Origin: Ignavibacteriales bacterium
Lineage (GTDB): Bacteria; Bacteroidota; Ignavibacteria; Ignavibacteriales; Melioribacteraceae
DNA length: 64,000 bases
NCBI GenBank assembly: GCA_026390775.1
Contig: JAPLFF010000003.1
Coordinates: 784,266 to 848,265, forward strand
Reading direction: 5' to 3'
A model generated the notes under the pieces. The model was not told the origin of the DNA. It made no database searches and was given only the letters and a program-made list of their open reading frames with translations. Of the stretch, positions 18,638-26,890 are shown in pieces. Both the position numbers and the translations under genes were made by a program. How positions within the stretch are numbered: position 1 is the first letter of the stretch; each line of letters starts with the position of its first letter.

Positions 18638-19213
18638 TTATGGAAGTTTAGGATATTTTTTTGAAACAGCTTTATAAATACTAAATGCAGCTACAGTTTT
18701 TATAATATCCCAAACTGAAAAGATAATTGCACCGCTGAATAACGCTTTATAGAAATCCCCGCCCATAAATACAGAAAGATACAATGCCCCGGCAAGAAAA
18801 ATTAAAAGTTGTCCGGCAATAAATGAAAGTATTATTAAAATTGAATTATTTTTCCCTTCAAGAATATATCCGACTAAAAATGCTGCGAATGGAAACGTGA
18901 GTAGATATCCACCAGTTGGTCCAAATAATTTTGCAATACCAAAAGTGAAACTAGCAAATACCGGCACTCCCATTACACCAACAGCTAAATATAATATTTG
19001 ACTATATGCACCATTACGCGAACCAAGAAACGCACCGGAAAGTAAAACCAGCATTGTCTGAAGTGTAAAAGGAACAGGTTGAGTTGGAACCGCTACCTGT
19101 GCTGATAATGCTGTTAGAACTGAAAATGTTATTATCCAAAATAATTCAGAGCTTCTCACATTAATAAGTGTTGTTAACAGTGAGTTATTTTTTACTTTTT
19201 CTTTCGAAGCCAT
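18638..19213 (-). CDS. bioY: Biotin transporter substrate-binding subunit BioY
   Basis: The 191-residue membrane protein is the S component of an ECF-type biotin uptake system. Characteristic segments are VAVPTQPVPFTLQTMLVLLS (about residues 40-59), GAFLGSRNGAYSQILYLAVG, GVPVFASFT and FGPTGGYLLTFPFAAFLVGY (about 91-110). No bioM/bioN genes adjoin, so it may work alone or with a shared energising module elsewhere. It lies 17 bp upstream of the Fe-S oxidoreductase and 8 bp downstream of a hydrolase gene, on the same strand, suggesting one transcript. Confidence 0.92.
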   Translation of the reverse strand: MASKEKVKNNSLLTTLINVRSSELFWIITFSVLTALSAQVAVPTQPVPFTLQTMLVLLSGAFLGSRNGAYSQILYLAVGVMGVPVFASFTFGIAKLFGPTGGYLLTFPFAAFLVGYILEGKNNSILIILSFIAGQLLIFLAGALYLSVFMGGDFYKALFSGAIIFSVWDIIKTVAAFSIYKAVSKKYPKLP

Positions 19214-19221
19214 AAATTCCT

Positions 19222-20055
19222 CTAATTAAGATGATTTACAAAAAAATTAGTTGTTTTATCTAAAAGTTTGTCAAACTTCTCAGATGTACCGTTAAACGGA
19301 TGAACAATATCAAATGTGTGACCGGTACTAAATAGTTTATAAAATTCTGTTCTCGATTTATCAGACCATTTATAAAGTTGCTCTGCTTCTACGATTGGAA
19401 CTGCAAGATCCTGTTCGCCATGAGCAATGAGTAATGGTATATTTAGATTTTTTAATGCGTTTTCAATATTTAAAGAACTATTTGAGTTATTCTCAATATC
19501 ATTAAGTAACTTGATATCTAATCTCATCATTTGATTAGTGCGTGTATTCAAAATTTCAAAAAAACCTTTTTTCCGCCATTCTTGATTTTGCCTTTTTGAA
19601 TAGCGATCTAACCTCGATATAGCAGCCCAAGTAACAATTGAATCAATATCATTTCGTTTTGATGCTGTTAAAAGAACTATTGCCCCTCCACGGCTATGAC
19701 CAATCAACCCTAATGGAGTGTTTCCTTTTACTTCAAAAAAATCATTTCTGAAAGCAGAAATGATTTCATTTAACTCTTTAATCTCACGAGAGAATGTGTT
19801 TTTAGCAAATTTCTCAAGCTCTGTAAATTCTGTTTTATTTTCACCTACTCCATTATGCGAAAAATTAAAAGTAATTACAAAAAATCCTTTATTTGCTAAA
19901 TATTCGCCTAAGTAAGGACCAAATCCCCAATCCTTAAATCCTTTGAATCCGTGAACAAAGACAAGAGTTTTACCGAAGAAAAGACTTTTATCTAAATAAG
20001 TTGTTATTCTAAGTTTTTCTCGGTCAGAAGCAGAAAAAATGTAGTCTTTATTCAT
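19222..20055 (-). CDS. Alpha/beta-hydrolase family protein
   Basis: The 277-residue cytoplasmic protein has the alpha/beta-hydrolase elements: VFVHGFKGFKDWG (oxyanion region, about residue 33), the nucleophile elbow GLIGHSRGGAI (Ser about 118), LIAHGEQDLAVP (acid, about 213) and a C-terminal STGHTF (His about 242). It resembles serine-aminopeptidase or dienelactone-hydrolase-like esterases. The substrate is unknown. It is the first gene of a probable hydrolase-bioY-Fe-S unit and is divergent from the HisA-like operon across a 195-bp gap. Confidence 0.82.
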   Translation of the reverse strand: MNKDYIFSASDREKLRITTYLDKSLFFGKTLVFVHGFKGFKDWGFGPYLGEYLANKGFFVITFNFSHNGVGENKTEFTELEKFAKNTFSREIKELNEIISAFRNDFFEVKGNTPLGLIGHSRGGAIVLLTASKRNDIDSIVTWAAISRLDRYSKRQNQEWRKKGFFEILNTRTNQMMRLDIKLLNDIENNSNSSLNIENALKNLNIPLLIAHGEQDLAVPIVEAEQLYKWSDKSRTEFYKLFSTGHTFDIVHPFNGTSEKFDKLLDKTTNFFVNHLN

Positions 20056-20250
20056 ACAGTGTCAAATATGAGGTTTTGAGGCGGTAAAGTCAAGAATTCA
20101 TTCACGCGAGTGTTATAACCAAAAACAATAGTATTGAATAACTTATTTGTTTATTTATTTGATTTGAGAGATTGGTTCGATGTATTAAATTTTCTTTTAA
20201 CTCCCATTTCCCTATTTTTCAATTGTCACTCAAAAAACTTCCTTAATTAA

Positions 20251-21003
20251 ATGGCAAAAATCTTAGTTATACCTTCGATTGATATACAAGACGGCAAAAC
20301 AGTTCGGGTCGTACAAGGTATTCCGGATTTAGGTTGCATAGAATACGCAAATGATCCGGTTGATATGGCTATGATTTGGCGGGCAGAGAATGCAAAATGT
20401 ATTCATGTAGTAGATTTTAATGCGGCACATGAACATACACATACAAATTTTGAAATTATCAGAAAGATTTGCGAATCCGTTGTTATCCCGATTGAACTTG
20501 GCGGCGGAATTAGAACTTTTGATGATGCAAAAGAAGCATTTGATTTAGGAGTTGCACGGGTTGTTATTGGATCAATGGCATTTGAGAATCCAAGAGAGTT
20601 CATAAAAATATTAGATGAATTTACTCCGAATAAAGTTGTTGCTGCTATTGATGTTATTAATGACGAAGTCATTACCAGAGGAAGACAACAAAGAACTCAC
20701 TTACGCGCAATTCAATATGCAAAATTCTTAAATTCTTGCGGTGCAAAAAGAATTGTTGTAACTGATGTTTCTACTAACGGTATGATGACGGGACCAAACA
20801 TTGAGTTATCAAAACAAATTGCCGAAGCTGCTGAAACAAAAGTAACTCACTCAGGAGGTATTGGCAGTTTTGAAGATTTGATTAAATTACAGCATACTGC
20901 TTCTGAATATGTTGATTCTGTTATAATTGGACGGGCGCTTTATGAAAATAAATTTCCGTGTCAAAAAATTTGGCGCGTTGCCGAAGCCGGAATTTTTAAT
21001 TAA
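20251..21003 (+). CDS. HisA-like phosphoribosylformimino isomerase-family protein, isolated
   Basis: The 250-residue protein is a beta/alpha barrel of the HisA/HisF family. It has the N-terminal catalytic-type Asp in IPSIDIQDGKTVRVVQG, the phosphate-binding GGGIRTFDDA and SGGIGSFEDL, the second Asp in AAIDV, and IIGRALYENKF. Canonical HisA enzymes isomerise ProFAR in histidine synthesis. Two active-site stretches differ from the usual pattern: the TRGW loop reads TRGRQQ, and the R-D-G loop reads TDVSTNGMMTG. No other his gene adjoins. It lies 3 bp upstream of a cyclic-nucleotide-domain gene. It may be a genuine HisA or a repurposed relative. Confidence 0.8.
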   Translation: MAKILVIPSIDIQDGKTVRVVQGIPDLGCIEYANDPVDMAMIWRAENAKCIHVVDFNAAHEHTHTNFEIIRKICESVVIPIELGGGIRTFDDAKEAFDLGVARVVIGSMAFENPREFIKILDEFTPNKVVAAIDVINDEVITRGRQQRTHLRAIQYAKFLNSCGAKRIVVTDVSTNGMMTGPNIELSKQIAEAAETKVTHSGGIGSFEDLIKLQHTASEYVDSVIIGRALYENKFPCQKIWRVAEAGIFN

Positions 21004-21012
21004 GAGGTGATT

Positions 21013-21546
21013 ATGGAAAACAATTATCAAGGGATGACAAAAAGCAGTTTTTGGGCAAACCTTTTTAAGACCCCGACTGAAAAAAGTGAATTAGAAGAAG
21101 TATTACTTTCCATGCCTCCCTTTAAAAATCTAAATAATAAAAAAATTAAACTATTGATGAAGGTAATTCATAATAGAATTTATGCAGCAAACGAGTATGT
21201 TTTTTTTCAAGACGATCCCGGAATTGGATTATATATTATTATTAGCGGAGAAATTTTAATAACACAAGCTACTATCGGCGAAAGATTTGATCTTGCAATG
21301 TTAACACGCGGCGATTTTTTTGGTGAACTTGCCTTACTTGATGAAGAAAAAAGATCTGCATCGGCAATTGCATTGAAAGATTCTCAATTAGCTGTAATAT
21401 TTAAACCCGATCTTGATGAGTTCGTTGAAACTCATTCTAAAGAAGGGATACAAATATTAAGAGGTATATCGCAAATTATTGCAACAAGATTACGAAATTT
21501 GAATCAAGATTATTTTACTCTTTACAATAAAACACTTTCAAAGTAA
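21013..21546 (+). CDS. Stand-alone cyclic nucleotide-binding domain protein
   Basis: The protein of about 177 residues consists of one CAP-family cyclic-nucleotide-binding beta-roll. It has the phosphate-binding cassette FFGELALLDEEKRSASA (about residues 111-127), including the usual Arg. There is no helix-turn-helix after it, so it is not a Crp-type regulator on its own. The frame is open from GTG at 21007, but ATG at 21013 follows AAGAGGTG at a suitable distance and is preferred. It is packed between the HisA-like gene and a universal stress protein, implying one operon. It may be a nucleotide-sensing partner. Confidence 0.83.
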   Translation: MENNYQGMTKSSFWANLFKTPTEKSELEEVLLSMPPFKNLNNKKIKLLMKVIHNRIYAANEYVFFQDDPGIGLYIIISGEILITQATIGERFDLAMLTRGDFFGELALLDEEKRSASAIALKDSQLAVIFKPDLDEFVETHSKEGIQILRGISQIIATRLRNLNQDYFTLYNKTLSK

Positions 21547-21556
21547 GGAGAAAGCC

Positions 21557-22030
21557 ATGGAACAGATAAAAAAAATCTTAGTGCCAATTGATTTTTCAGA
21601 CTATTCAAAGAATGCACTTAAGTATGCAGCCCAGTTTGCAAAACAGTTCAACGCAAAGATCTATTTGATCTATGTTGTAGAGCCAATGATCTACCCAGCG
21701 GATTTCAGTATGGGTCAAGTTGCAATTCCATCAACCGATATTGATCTTCATTCACGTGCAGAAGAGGAATTAAAAAAACTTTCTAAAGATATTATCAACG
21801 GTAATTTAAAAGTAGAAATTTTAATCAAAACCGGAAAACCATTCGTTGAGATTATCGAGACAGCTTCTGCTAATGATATTGATCTGATTATAATTGCTAC
21901 TCACGGACACACTGGTGTTGAGCATTTATTATTTGGCAGTACTGCAGAAAAAGTAGTTCGCAAAGCTCCTTGTCCGGTATTAACTTTAAGGGAACCTGTA
22001 AAGGGATTTCAGTATAATTCGAAGATGTAG
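21557..22030 (+). CDS. Universal stress protein (UspA family)
   Basis: The 157-residue protein is a single UspA domain. It begins KKILVPIDFSDYSKNALKYA (residues 5-24), and the ATP-binding signature ATHGHTGVEHLLFGSTAEKV (about residues 115-134) fits G-x2-G-x9-G-S/T. It is probably an ATP-binding dimer in the cytoplasm. The start is preceded by a strong AAGGAG site, 10 bp after the stop of the cyclic-nucleotide-domain gene. A bidirectional terminator follows. Confidence 0.92.
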   Translation: MEQIKKILVPIDFSDYSKNALKYAAQFAKQFNAKIYLIYVVEPMIYPADFSMGQVAIPSTDIDLHSRAEEELKKLSKDIINGNLKVEILIKTGKPFVEIIETASANDIDLIIIATHGHTGVEHLLFGSTAEKVVRKAPCPVLTLREPVKGFQYNSKM

Positions 22031-22054
22031 AATTCTTAGATGAATTTTGACAAA

Positions 22055-22087
22055 AAAAACCCAACATCTTAAAGAAGTTGGGTTTTT
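22055..22087. terminator. Bidirectional Rho-independent terminator
   Basis: AAAAACCCAAC (22055-22065) pairs with GTTGGGTTTTT (22077-22087), an 11-bp stem with A and T runs on either side. It can end both the plus-strand HisA-like/CNB/USP operon and the convergent minus-strand TPR gene. Confidence 0.9.
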
Positions 22088-22104
22088 ACTTTGCTGATGA
22101 TAAA

Positions 22105-22728
22105 TTATTTTTTCGGAGGCATCTGATCGAGTTGTTTTGCAAGTTCTCCCGCCATATGTCCGATTTGTGTGTTTGGGTATTTCTTCGCTAAATCAAGCCA
22201 AATACTTTTTGCTTTTTGAAAATCTCCTTTTGCTTGAGCTAAACCACCAAGATTATAATTAGCAATCATATTGGTTTTATCAATACCTAAAACTTTATTA
22301 TTGTACTCTTCCGCCTTTTTTAAGTCCCCTTTATTGAAATAAAGAAAAGTAAGTTCCAAGAGAAGATCTGTTCTTTTTGGTCCAACTTTTAAAATATTTT
22401 CATAAAGTTTGATCGCTTCATCAGGATCGTGAGCTTGAACCATTTCCGCATATTCACGGACTTTTAAAGTATCATTGGGATTTTTTTCAACTGCAGCTTT
22501 AAGTGTGTTCATTTTTTCGACAGCTTCTTTCATCACATTAGATTTTGATGGCATATCGCCGTTGCCCTGCTCTGTCATCCCTTTATGAACACCGTCGCTG
22601 GGTATTTGTGCATTAGGATTTAATTCTCTTGCCGTATTAGAATTTTTTGCTGCATTCGAAAAGAAAAGAACAGCCGCAATAAAAATCACAAATACACCTA
22701 AATAAATGTAAATCGGTTTAATCTTCAT
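22105..22728 (-). CDS. Membrane-anchored TPR protein
   Basis: The 207-residue protein has one N-terminal membrane helix (IYIYLGVFVIFIAAVLFF, about residues 6-23). A polar linker follows, then about three tetratricopeptide repeats from residue 80 to the end, such as PDEAIKLYENILKVGPKRTD and LKKAEEYNNKVLGIDKTN. TPR domains mediate protein contacts; this layout is typical of periplasm-facing assembly or cytochrome-maturation-like factors, but no specific partner is visible. It is convergent with the USP gene and divergent from the metal-efflux cluster. Confidence 0.8.
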   Translation of the reverse strand: MKIKPIYIYLGVFVIFIAAVLFFSNAAKNSNTARELNPNAQIPSDGVHKGMTEQGNGDMPSKSNVMKEAVEKMNTLKAAVEKNPNDTLKVREYAEMVQAHDPDEAIKLYENILKVGPKRTDLLLELTFLYFNKGDLKKAEEYNNKVLGIDKTNMIANYNLGGLAQAKGDFQKAKSIWLDLAKKYPNTQIGHMAGELAKQLDQMPPKK

Positions 22729-22847
22729 AAATTCCTCTTAAGTTGAGACTAATTTGAGTAACTAATTGTTGAATCAGTGGTTGCAAAAATAACTTTTTTT
22801 AATCAGCAAAAAAATCTTTATTTTGTTATAGGACAATACGAAGTAGA

Positions 22848-23285
22848 ATGAACAAAATTTATAAAGAAATAACGAAAAAGTTTGCTTTTTTTATTCTATG
22901 TCTGCAATTGATTTTTACATTAAGCGGATTTATTGCAAATGTAAATCCATCCGATTGCTGCCACAATAAAAAAGAAATCAAGAAAGTTCATTCATGCTGT
23001 GAAGAAATAAATGAGATGGCTGATGAAACTCATTCAAGATGCGATATCAACGAGCCATTTACAAGTCACAGTCTCTCTAACTGCGGATGTATTCACACCA
23101 ATATTGATAAAAATTCAGATTACACTGTTCAGAAGAATTTTGAATTACAGAAAGAGAATCTTGTAGCTGTAATTCCTTTTTATGTTGATCAACAAACACA
23201 ATTGTTCAATACTAATTTCAAGCAAAGAATAGATAAAGAACATAGCTCCCCTCCCTTTTTATTAAGCTCTACTCTTCTTATTTGA
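22848..23285 (+). CDS. Cys/His-rich secreted or membrane-anchored protein of the efflux cluster
   Basis: The 145-residue protein starts with a hydrophobic segment (FAFFILCLQLIFTLSGFIA, about residues 12-30). The next region is rich in Cys and His: SDCCHNKK, KVHSCCEE, HSRCD and NCGCIHT. It ends with a PPF-containing segment. The layout (CC pairs, then a late PP) resembles the small HYC_CC_PP-type proteins found beside metal-efflux genes in Bacteroidetes; that link is from memory and not tested. It lies just upstream of cusA, on the same strand, and may bind copper or similar metals at the envelope. Confidence 0.6.
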   Translation: MNKIYKEITKKFAFFILCLQLIFTLSGFIANVNPSDCCHNKKEIKKVHSCCEEINEMADETHSRCDINEPFTSHSLSNCGCIHTNIDKNSDYTVQKNFELQKENLVAVIPFYVDQQTQLFNTNFKQRIDKEHSSPPFLLSSTLLI

Positions 23286-23442
23286 TTTTTCACTAATTTC
23301 ATTCCATTAATAGAAGTTAACTACTTCTTGGTGGCTTTCTGGACATACTCCGTATTCTCTGTATAGTGATTTTTTCGCAGAGTTCATTTGAGAATTTTCA
23401 GATAACCACTGAGAGAATCTTAAAATATATTGAGAAAACATT

Positions 23443-26400
23443 ATGATTGAAAAAATAATTGAATGGTCTTCGCAGAACAGATTCATTGTGATTCTGATTT
23501 ATCTGCTTGTGATCGGTTTTGGAATCTATAGCGTTGTTAATTTGCCGGTTGATGCCATACCCGATCTTTCTGAAAATCAAGTAATAATTTTCACTGAGTG
23601 GATGGGACGATCACCCCAGATAATTGAGAACCAAATTACCTTTCCAATAGTCTCCGGTTTACAAGGATTGCCTCATGTAAAAGCTGTCCGTGCAACTTCA
23701 ATGTTCGGTATGGCTTTCGTATTCGTAATCTTTGAAGATGGTGTAGATACTTATTTTGCACGAACGCGCGTATTAGAAAGAATGAATACAATTCAAGCGC
23801 AACTTCCGGGCGGAGTTGTTCCTTCTCTTGGACCGGATGGAACCGGCGTCGGTCATATTTATTGGTATACAGTTGAAGGTAAAGGATTCGATCTCGGTGC
23901 TCTTCGTGCAGTTCAAGATTGGTATATACGTTACAAACTATCATCTGTTGACGGAGTTGCAGAAGTTGCAAGCATCGGCGGATTTGTTAAACAATATCAA
24001 GTTGATGTTAATCCAACTGATCTCCGTGCTTACAATTTAACTGTCTCCGATGTTGTCAATGCCGTTCAAAGAAGCAATAACGAAGTTGGCGGAAAAATCT
24101 TGGAAGTAAGCGACGCAGAATATTTTGTGCGCGGGCAAGGTTACATCAAATCAAAAGATGATGTTGAAAACACGGTAATAAAAACCGCATCGAATGGAAT
24201 TCCGATCCTTATTAAAAATGTTGCATCGGTTTCTTTAGGAGGAGATATAAGACGCGGAGCGATGGAAAAGAACGGTGAAGGACAAGTTGTTGGCGGAATT
24301 GTTGTTATGCGAACCGGCGAGAATGCACAAAAAGTAATTGACCGCGTAAAAGAAAAGATTAAAGAAATTTCTCCCGGTCTTCCTCCCGGAGTGGAAATTG
24401 TAACTTCGTATGATAGAAGCACATTGATAAAAGAAGCCGTTGGAACTTTGGAAAAAGCTTTGATTGAAGCGTCAATCACAGTTTCTATAATGGTAATGAT
24501 TTTCTTACTTCATTTTAGAAGTATTGTAAGAATTTTAATTGAACTGCCGATAGCAATTCTTATCGCTTTCATTCTGATGTATCTATTCGGAATTTCCTCC
24601 AACATTATGTCGCTCGGCGGAATAATTTTAGCGGTAGGGGTAATAGTCGATTCTTCCATTGTACTTGTGGAAAACGCGTACAGAAATTTAGCCAAGGCAA
24701 TTGATGAGAAAGGACACCTAACGCCGGAAGAATATAAACGCATTTCAATTGATTCGGCTAAACAAGTCGGTAGAGCAATCTTCTTTTCCGAATTAATCAT
24801 TCTTGTTTCTTTTCTTCCTGTATTTATGTTAACCGGGCAGGAAGGAAAATTATTTCATCCGCTGGCTTACACAAAATCATTTGCACTGATCGGATCTGCA
24901 ATTGTAGTTATCTCTCTAATTCCCGTCTTGATGACAATGTTGATGCGAGGTAAGTTCAAACCGGAAGATAAAAATCCAACCACGCACTTTTTCATTAAAC
25001 TTTATGCGCCGGTAATTCATTGGGTGCTTAAACACAGAAAAATTACTATTGCTATTAATGTAATTGCTCTTCTTATAACTATTCCAATGATTCTTAACAC
25101 CGGCAGCGAGTTTATGCCCCCGCTTGATGAAGGTTCAATTCTTTATATGCCGGTTACTTTGCCCGGAGCTTCTATTGCTGAGGTGAATAGGATATTACAG
25201 GAACAGGATAAAATTATTAAGTCGGTTCCCGAAGTTCATCACGTCCTTGGAAAAACCGGACGCGCAGAAACTGCAACAGACAACGCACCGCTTAGTATGA
25301 TCGAAACAATTATTTTACTCAAACCTAAAAACGAGTGGCGCCCTGGAATAACAAAACAAGATATTGTTGCCGAACTCGATTCTAAATTACAAATACCTGG
25401 TGTGCGCAACGGATGGACTCAGCCGATCATCAATAGAATAAATATGCTTTCTACTGGTGTTAGAACCGACATCGGTTTTAAAATTTTTGGTCCCGATCTC
25501 GATACTCTTGAAACATACGCCATCAAAGCGGAAAAATTATTGAAGACAGTAAACGGCGCAGCAGATGTTGTGGCTGAAAGAGTTCAGAATGGTTATTACT
25601 TAGACATACAAATCAAACGCGGTATCGCCGCTCGCTACGGTGTAAACATCCGCGATCTTCAAGACATAATTGAAACTGCTATCGGCGGTCAAAATCTTGG
25701 GATTGTTATCGAAGGACGAATGCGCTTCCCGATCAGAATGCGTTATCAAAAAGATTACCGTGACAACATTGAAGAACTGAAAAGCTTAATTGTTCCTGTT
25801 GCATTATCAAATCCTATGGCTGTTCAATCTTCTTCAAGTTCAATGAGCGGTGGTAAAAGTAACTCCGGCGGGATGTCTCCCTCGATGGGAAGTTCAAGCC
25901 AAGCAAGCATCATTCCGCAAGCATCTAACACACAAAATGATTTTTCACTCACAAGCACAAATCAAAACGCAATTACTTATCTGCCTCTCACAGAATTGGC
26001 AGATATAAATTTAGTAACCGGTCCTCCAATGATAAGCAGTGAAAACGGAATGCTTCGTTCAATAGTTTTTATGAACACACGTGGACGCGATATGGGCAGC
26101 GTGATGGTTGATGCTAAAAAGGTTATCGAAAATGGATTAAAACTTCCAGCCGGTTATTCTTACACGTGGAGCGGGCAGTATGAAAGCAAAGTAAGAGCTC
26201 AACAAACAATAGAAATTATTATGCCTATAGTTTTCTTGTTGATCTATCTTCTTCTTTATTTAACACTAAAAAATTATGTCGAAGCAGGTGTTGTGATGCT
26301 TTCAGTTCCATTCGCTCTCATAGGTGGAATGTACATGGTTTATATTCTTGGTTATAATTTCTCGGTTGCCGTTTGGGTCGGGTTCATTGCCCTATACGGA

Positions 26401-26790
26401 ATTGCAGTAGAGACCGGTGTTATAATGGTTGTTTATCTGCATGAAGCTTTGGATAGAAGAATTCGCGATCATCAAAAAGGGAAAAGAGGACCAATAACAG
26501 ATGTTGATATTTATGAAGCAACAGTCGAAGGTTCAGTTTTAAGATTGAGACCAAAACTAATGACCGTCTTTACTGCAATGGTTGGACTTGTTCCGATCAT
26601 GTGGGCAACCGGCACAGGTTCCGATGTTATGAAACCGCTCACTGCACCAATGATTGGAGGACTCTTGACTTCCGCAGTTCATGTTCTTGTTGTAACACCA
26701 ATTCTTTTCACAATGATGAAAGAACACGCACTTAAAAAAGGTACGCTTGAAATTTCCAAAATGGCTGATTGGATGAAGGAGGGAGAATAA
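23443..26790 (+). CDS. cusA: CusA/CzcA-family heavy-metal RND efflux pump
   Basis: The 1115-residue inner-membrane pump belongs to the heavy-metal-efflux RND family. The N-terminal region (NLPVDAIPDLSENQVIIFTE, GLQGLPHVKAVRATSMFGMA) tracks E. coli CusA closely. The helix-4 segment GGIILAVGVIVDSSIVLVEN is of the CusA (monovalent Cu/Ag) kind rather than the CzcA DFG kind. Residues about 787-845 hold a Ser/Met/Gly-rich insertion (SSSSMSGGKSNSGGMSPSMG) not expected in CusA. It should form a tripartite complex with the TolC-like and CusB-like proteins encoded next. Confidence 0.93.
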   Translation: MIEKIIEWSSQNRFIVILIYLLVIGFGIYSVVNLPVDAIPDLSENQVIIFTEWMGRSPQIIENQITFPIVSGLQGLPHVKAVRATSMFGMAFVFVIFEDGVDTYFARTRVLERMNTIQAQLPGGVVPSLGPDGTGVGHIYWYTVEGKGFDLGALRAVQDWYIRYKLSSVDGVAEVASIGGFVKQYQVDVNPTDLRAYNLTVSDVVNAVQRSNNEVGGKILEVSDAEYFVRGQGYIKSKDDVENTVIKTASNGIPILIKNVASVSLGGDIRRGAMEKNGEGQVVGGIVVMRTGENAQKVIDRVKEKIKEISPGLPPGVEIVTSYDRSTLIKEAVGTLEKALIEASITVSIMVMIFLLHFRSIVRILIELPIAILIAFILMYLFGISSNIMSLGGIILAVGVIVDSSIVLVENAYRNLAKAIDEKGHLTPEEYKRISIDSAKQVGRAIFFSELIILVSFLPVFMLTGQEGKLFHPLAYTKSFALIGSAIVVISLIPVLMTMLMRGKFKPEDKNPTTHFFIKLYAPVIHWVLKHRKITIAINVIALLITIPMILNTGSEFMPPLDEGSILYMPVTLPGASIAEVNRILQEQDKIIKSVPEVHHVLGKTGRAETATDNAPLSMIETIILLKPKNEWRPGITKQDIVAELDSKLQIPGVRNGWTQPIINRINMLSTGVRTDIGFKIFGPDLDTLETYAIKAEKLLKTVNGAADVVAERVQNGYYLDIQIKRGIAARYGVNIRDLQDIIETAIGGQNLGIVIEGRMRFPIRMRYQKDYRDNIEELKSLIVPVALSNPMAVQSSSSSMSGGKSNSGGMSPSMGSSSQASIIPQASNTQNDFSLTSTNQNAITYLPLTELADINLVTGPPMISSENGMLRSIVFMNTRGRDMGSVMVDAKKVIENGLKLPAGYSYTWSGQYESKVRAQQTIEIIMPIVFLLIYLLLYLTLKNYVEAGVVMLSVPFALIGGMYMVYILGYNFSVAVWVGFIALYGIAVETGVIMVVYLHEALDRRIRDHQKGKRGPITDVDIYEATVEGSVLRLRPKLMTVFTAMVGLVPIMWATGTGSDVMKPLTAPMIGGLLTSAVHVLVVTPILFTMMKEHALKKGTLEISKMADWMKEGE

Positions 26791-26791
26791 T

Positions 26792-26890
26792 ATGGAAAAT
26801 GTAAAATGTATGATGGTTGAGGGAAAATATAAAATGGAGAATTTAGAACTATGCCTACCGGCAGGCAGGTTGAGAATGGAGAATTATAAA
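26792..26890. repeat. Dispersed repeat with GCCT-CCGG-AGGC palindrome at the tolC 5' edge
   Basis: The stretch between the cusA stop and the probable tolC start repeats AAAATGGAGAATT/GAGAATGGAGAATTATAAAATG words. It contains a 16-bp palindrome with one mismatched pair, TGCCTACCGGCAGGCA (26852-26867). It is open in the downstream gene's frame but looks like inserted repeat DNA rather than coding sequence. Confidence 0.6.

Noticed and set aside
24141..24800. Open frames antisense to cusA
   Set aside because: They lie wholly inside a well-supported RND pump gene and show no domain or ribosome site.
26792..26890. Use of the ATG at 26792 as the start of the tolC-like gene
   Set aside because: It would put 33 repeat-encoded residues ahead of a good signal peptide; ATG 26891 is the better start.
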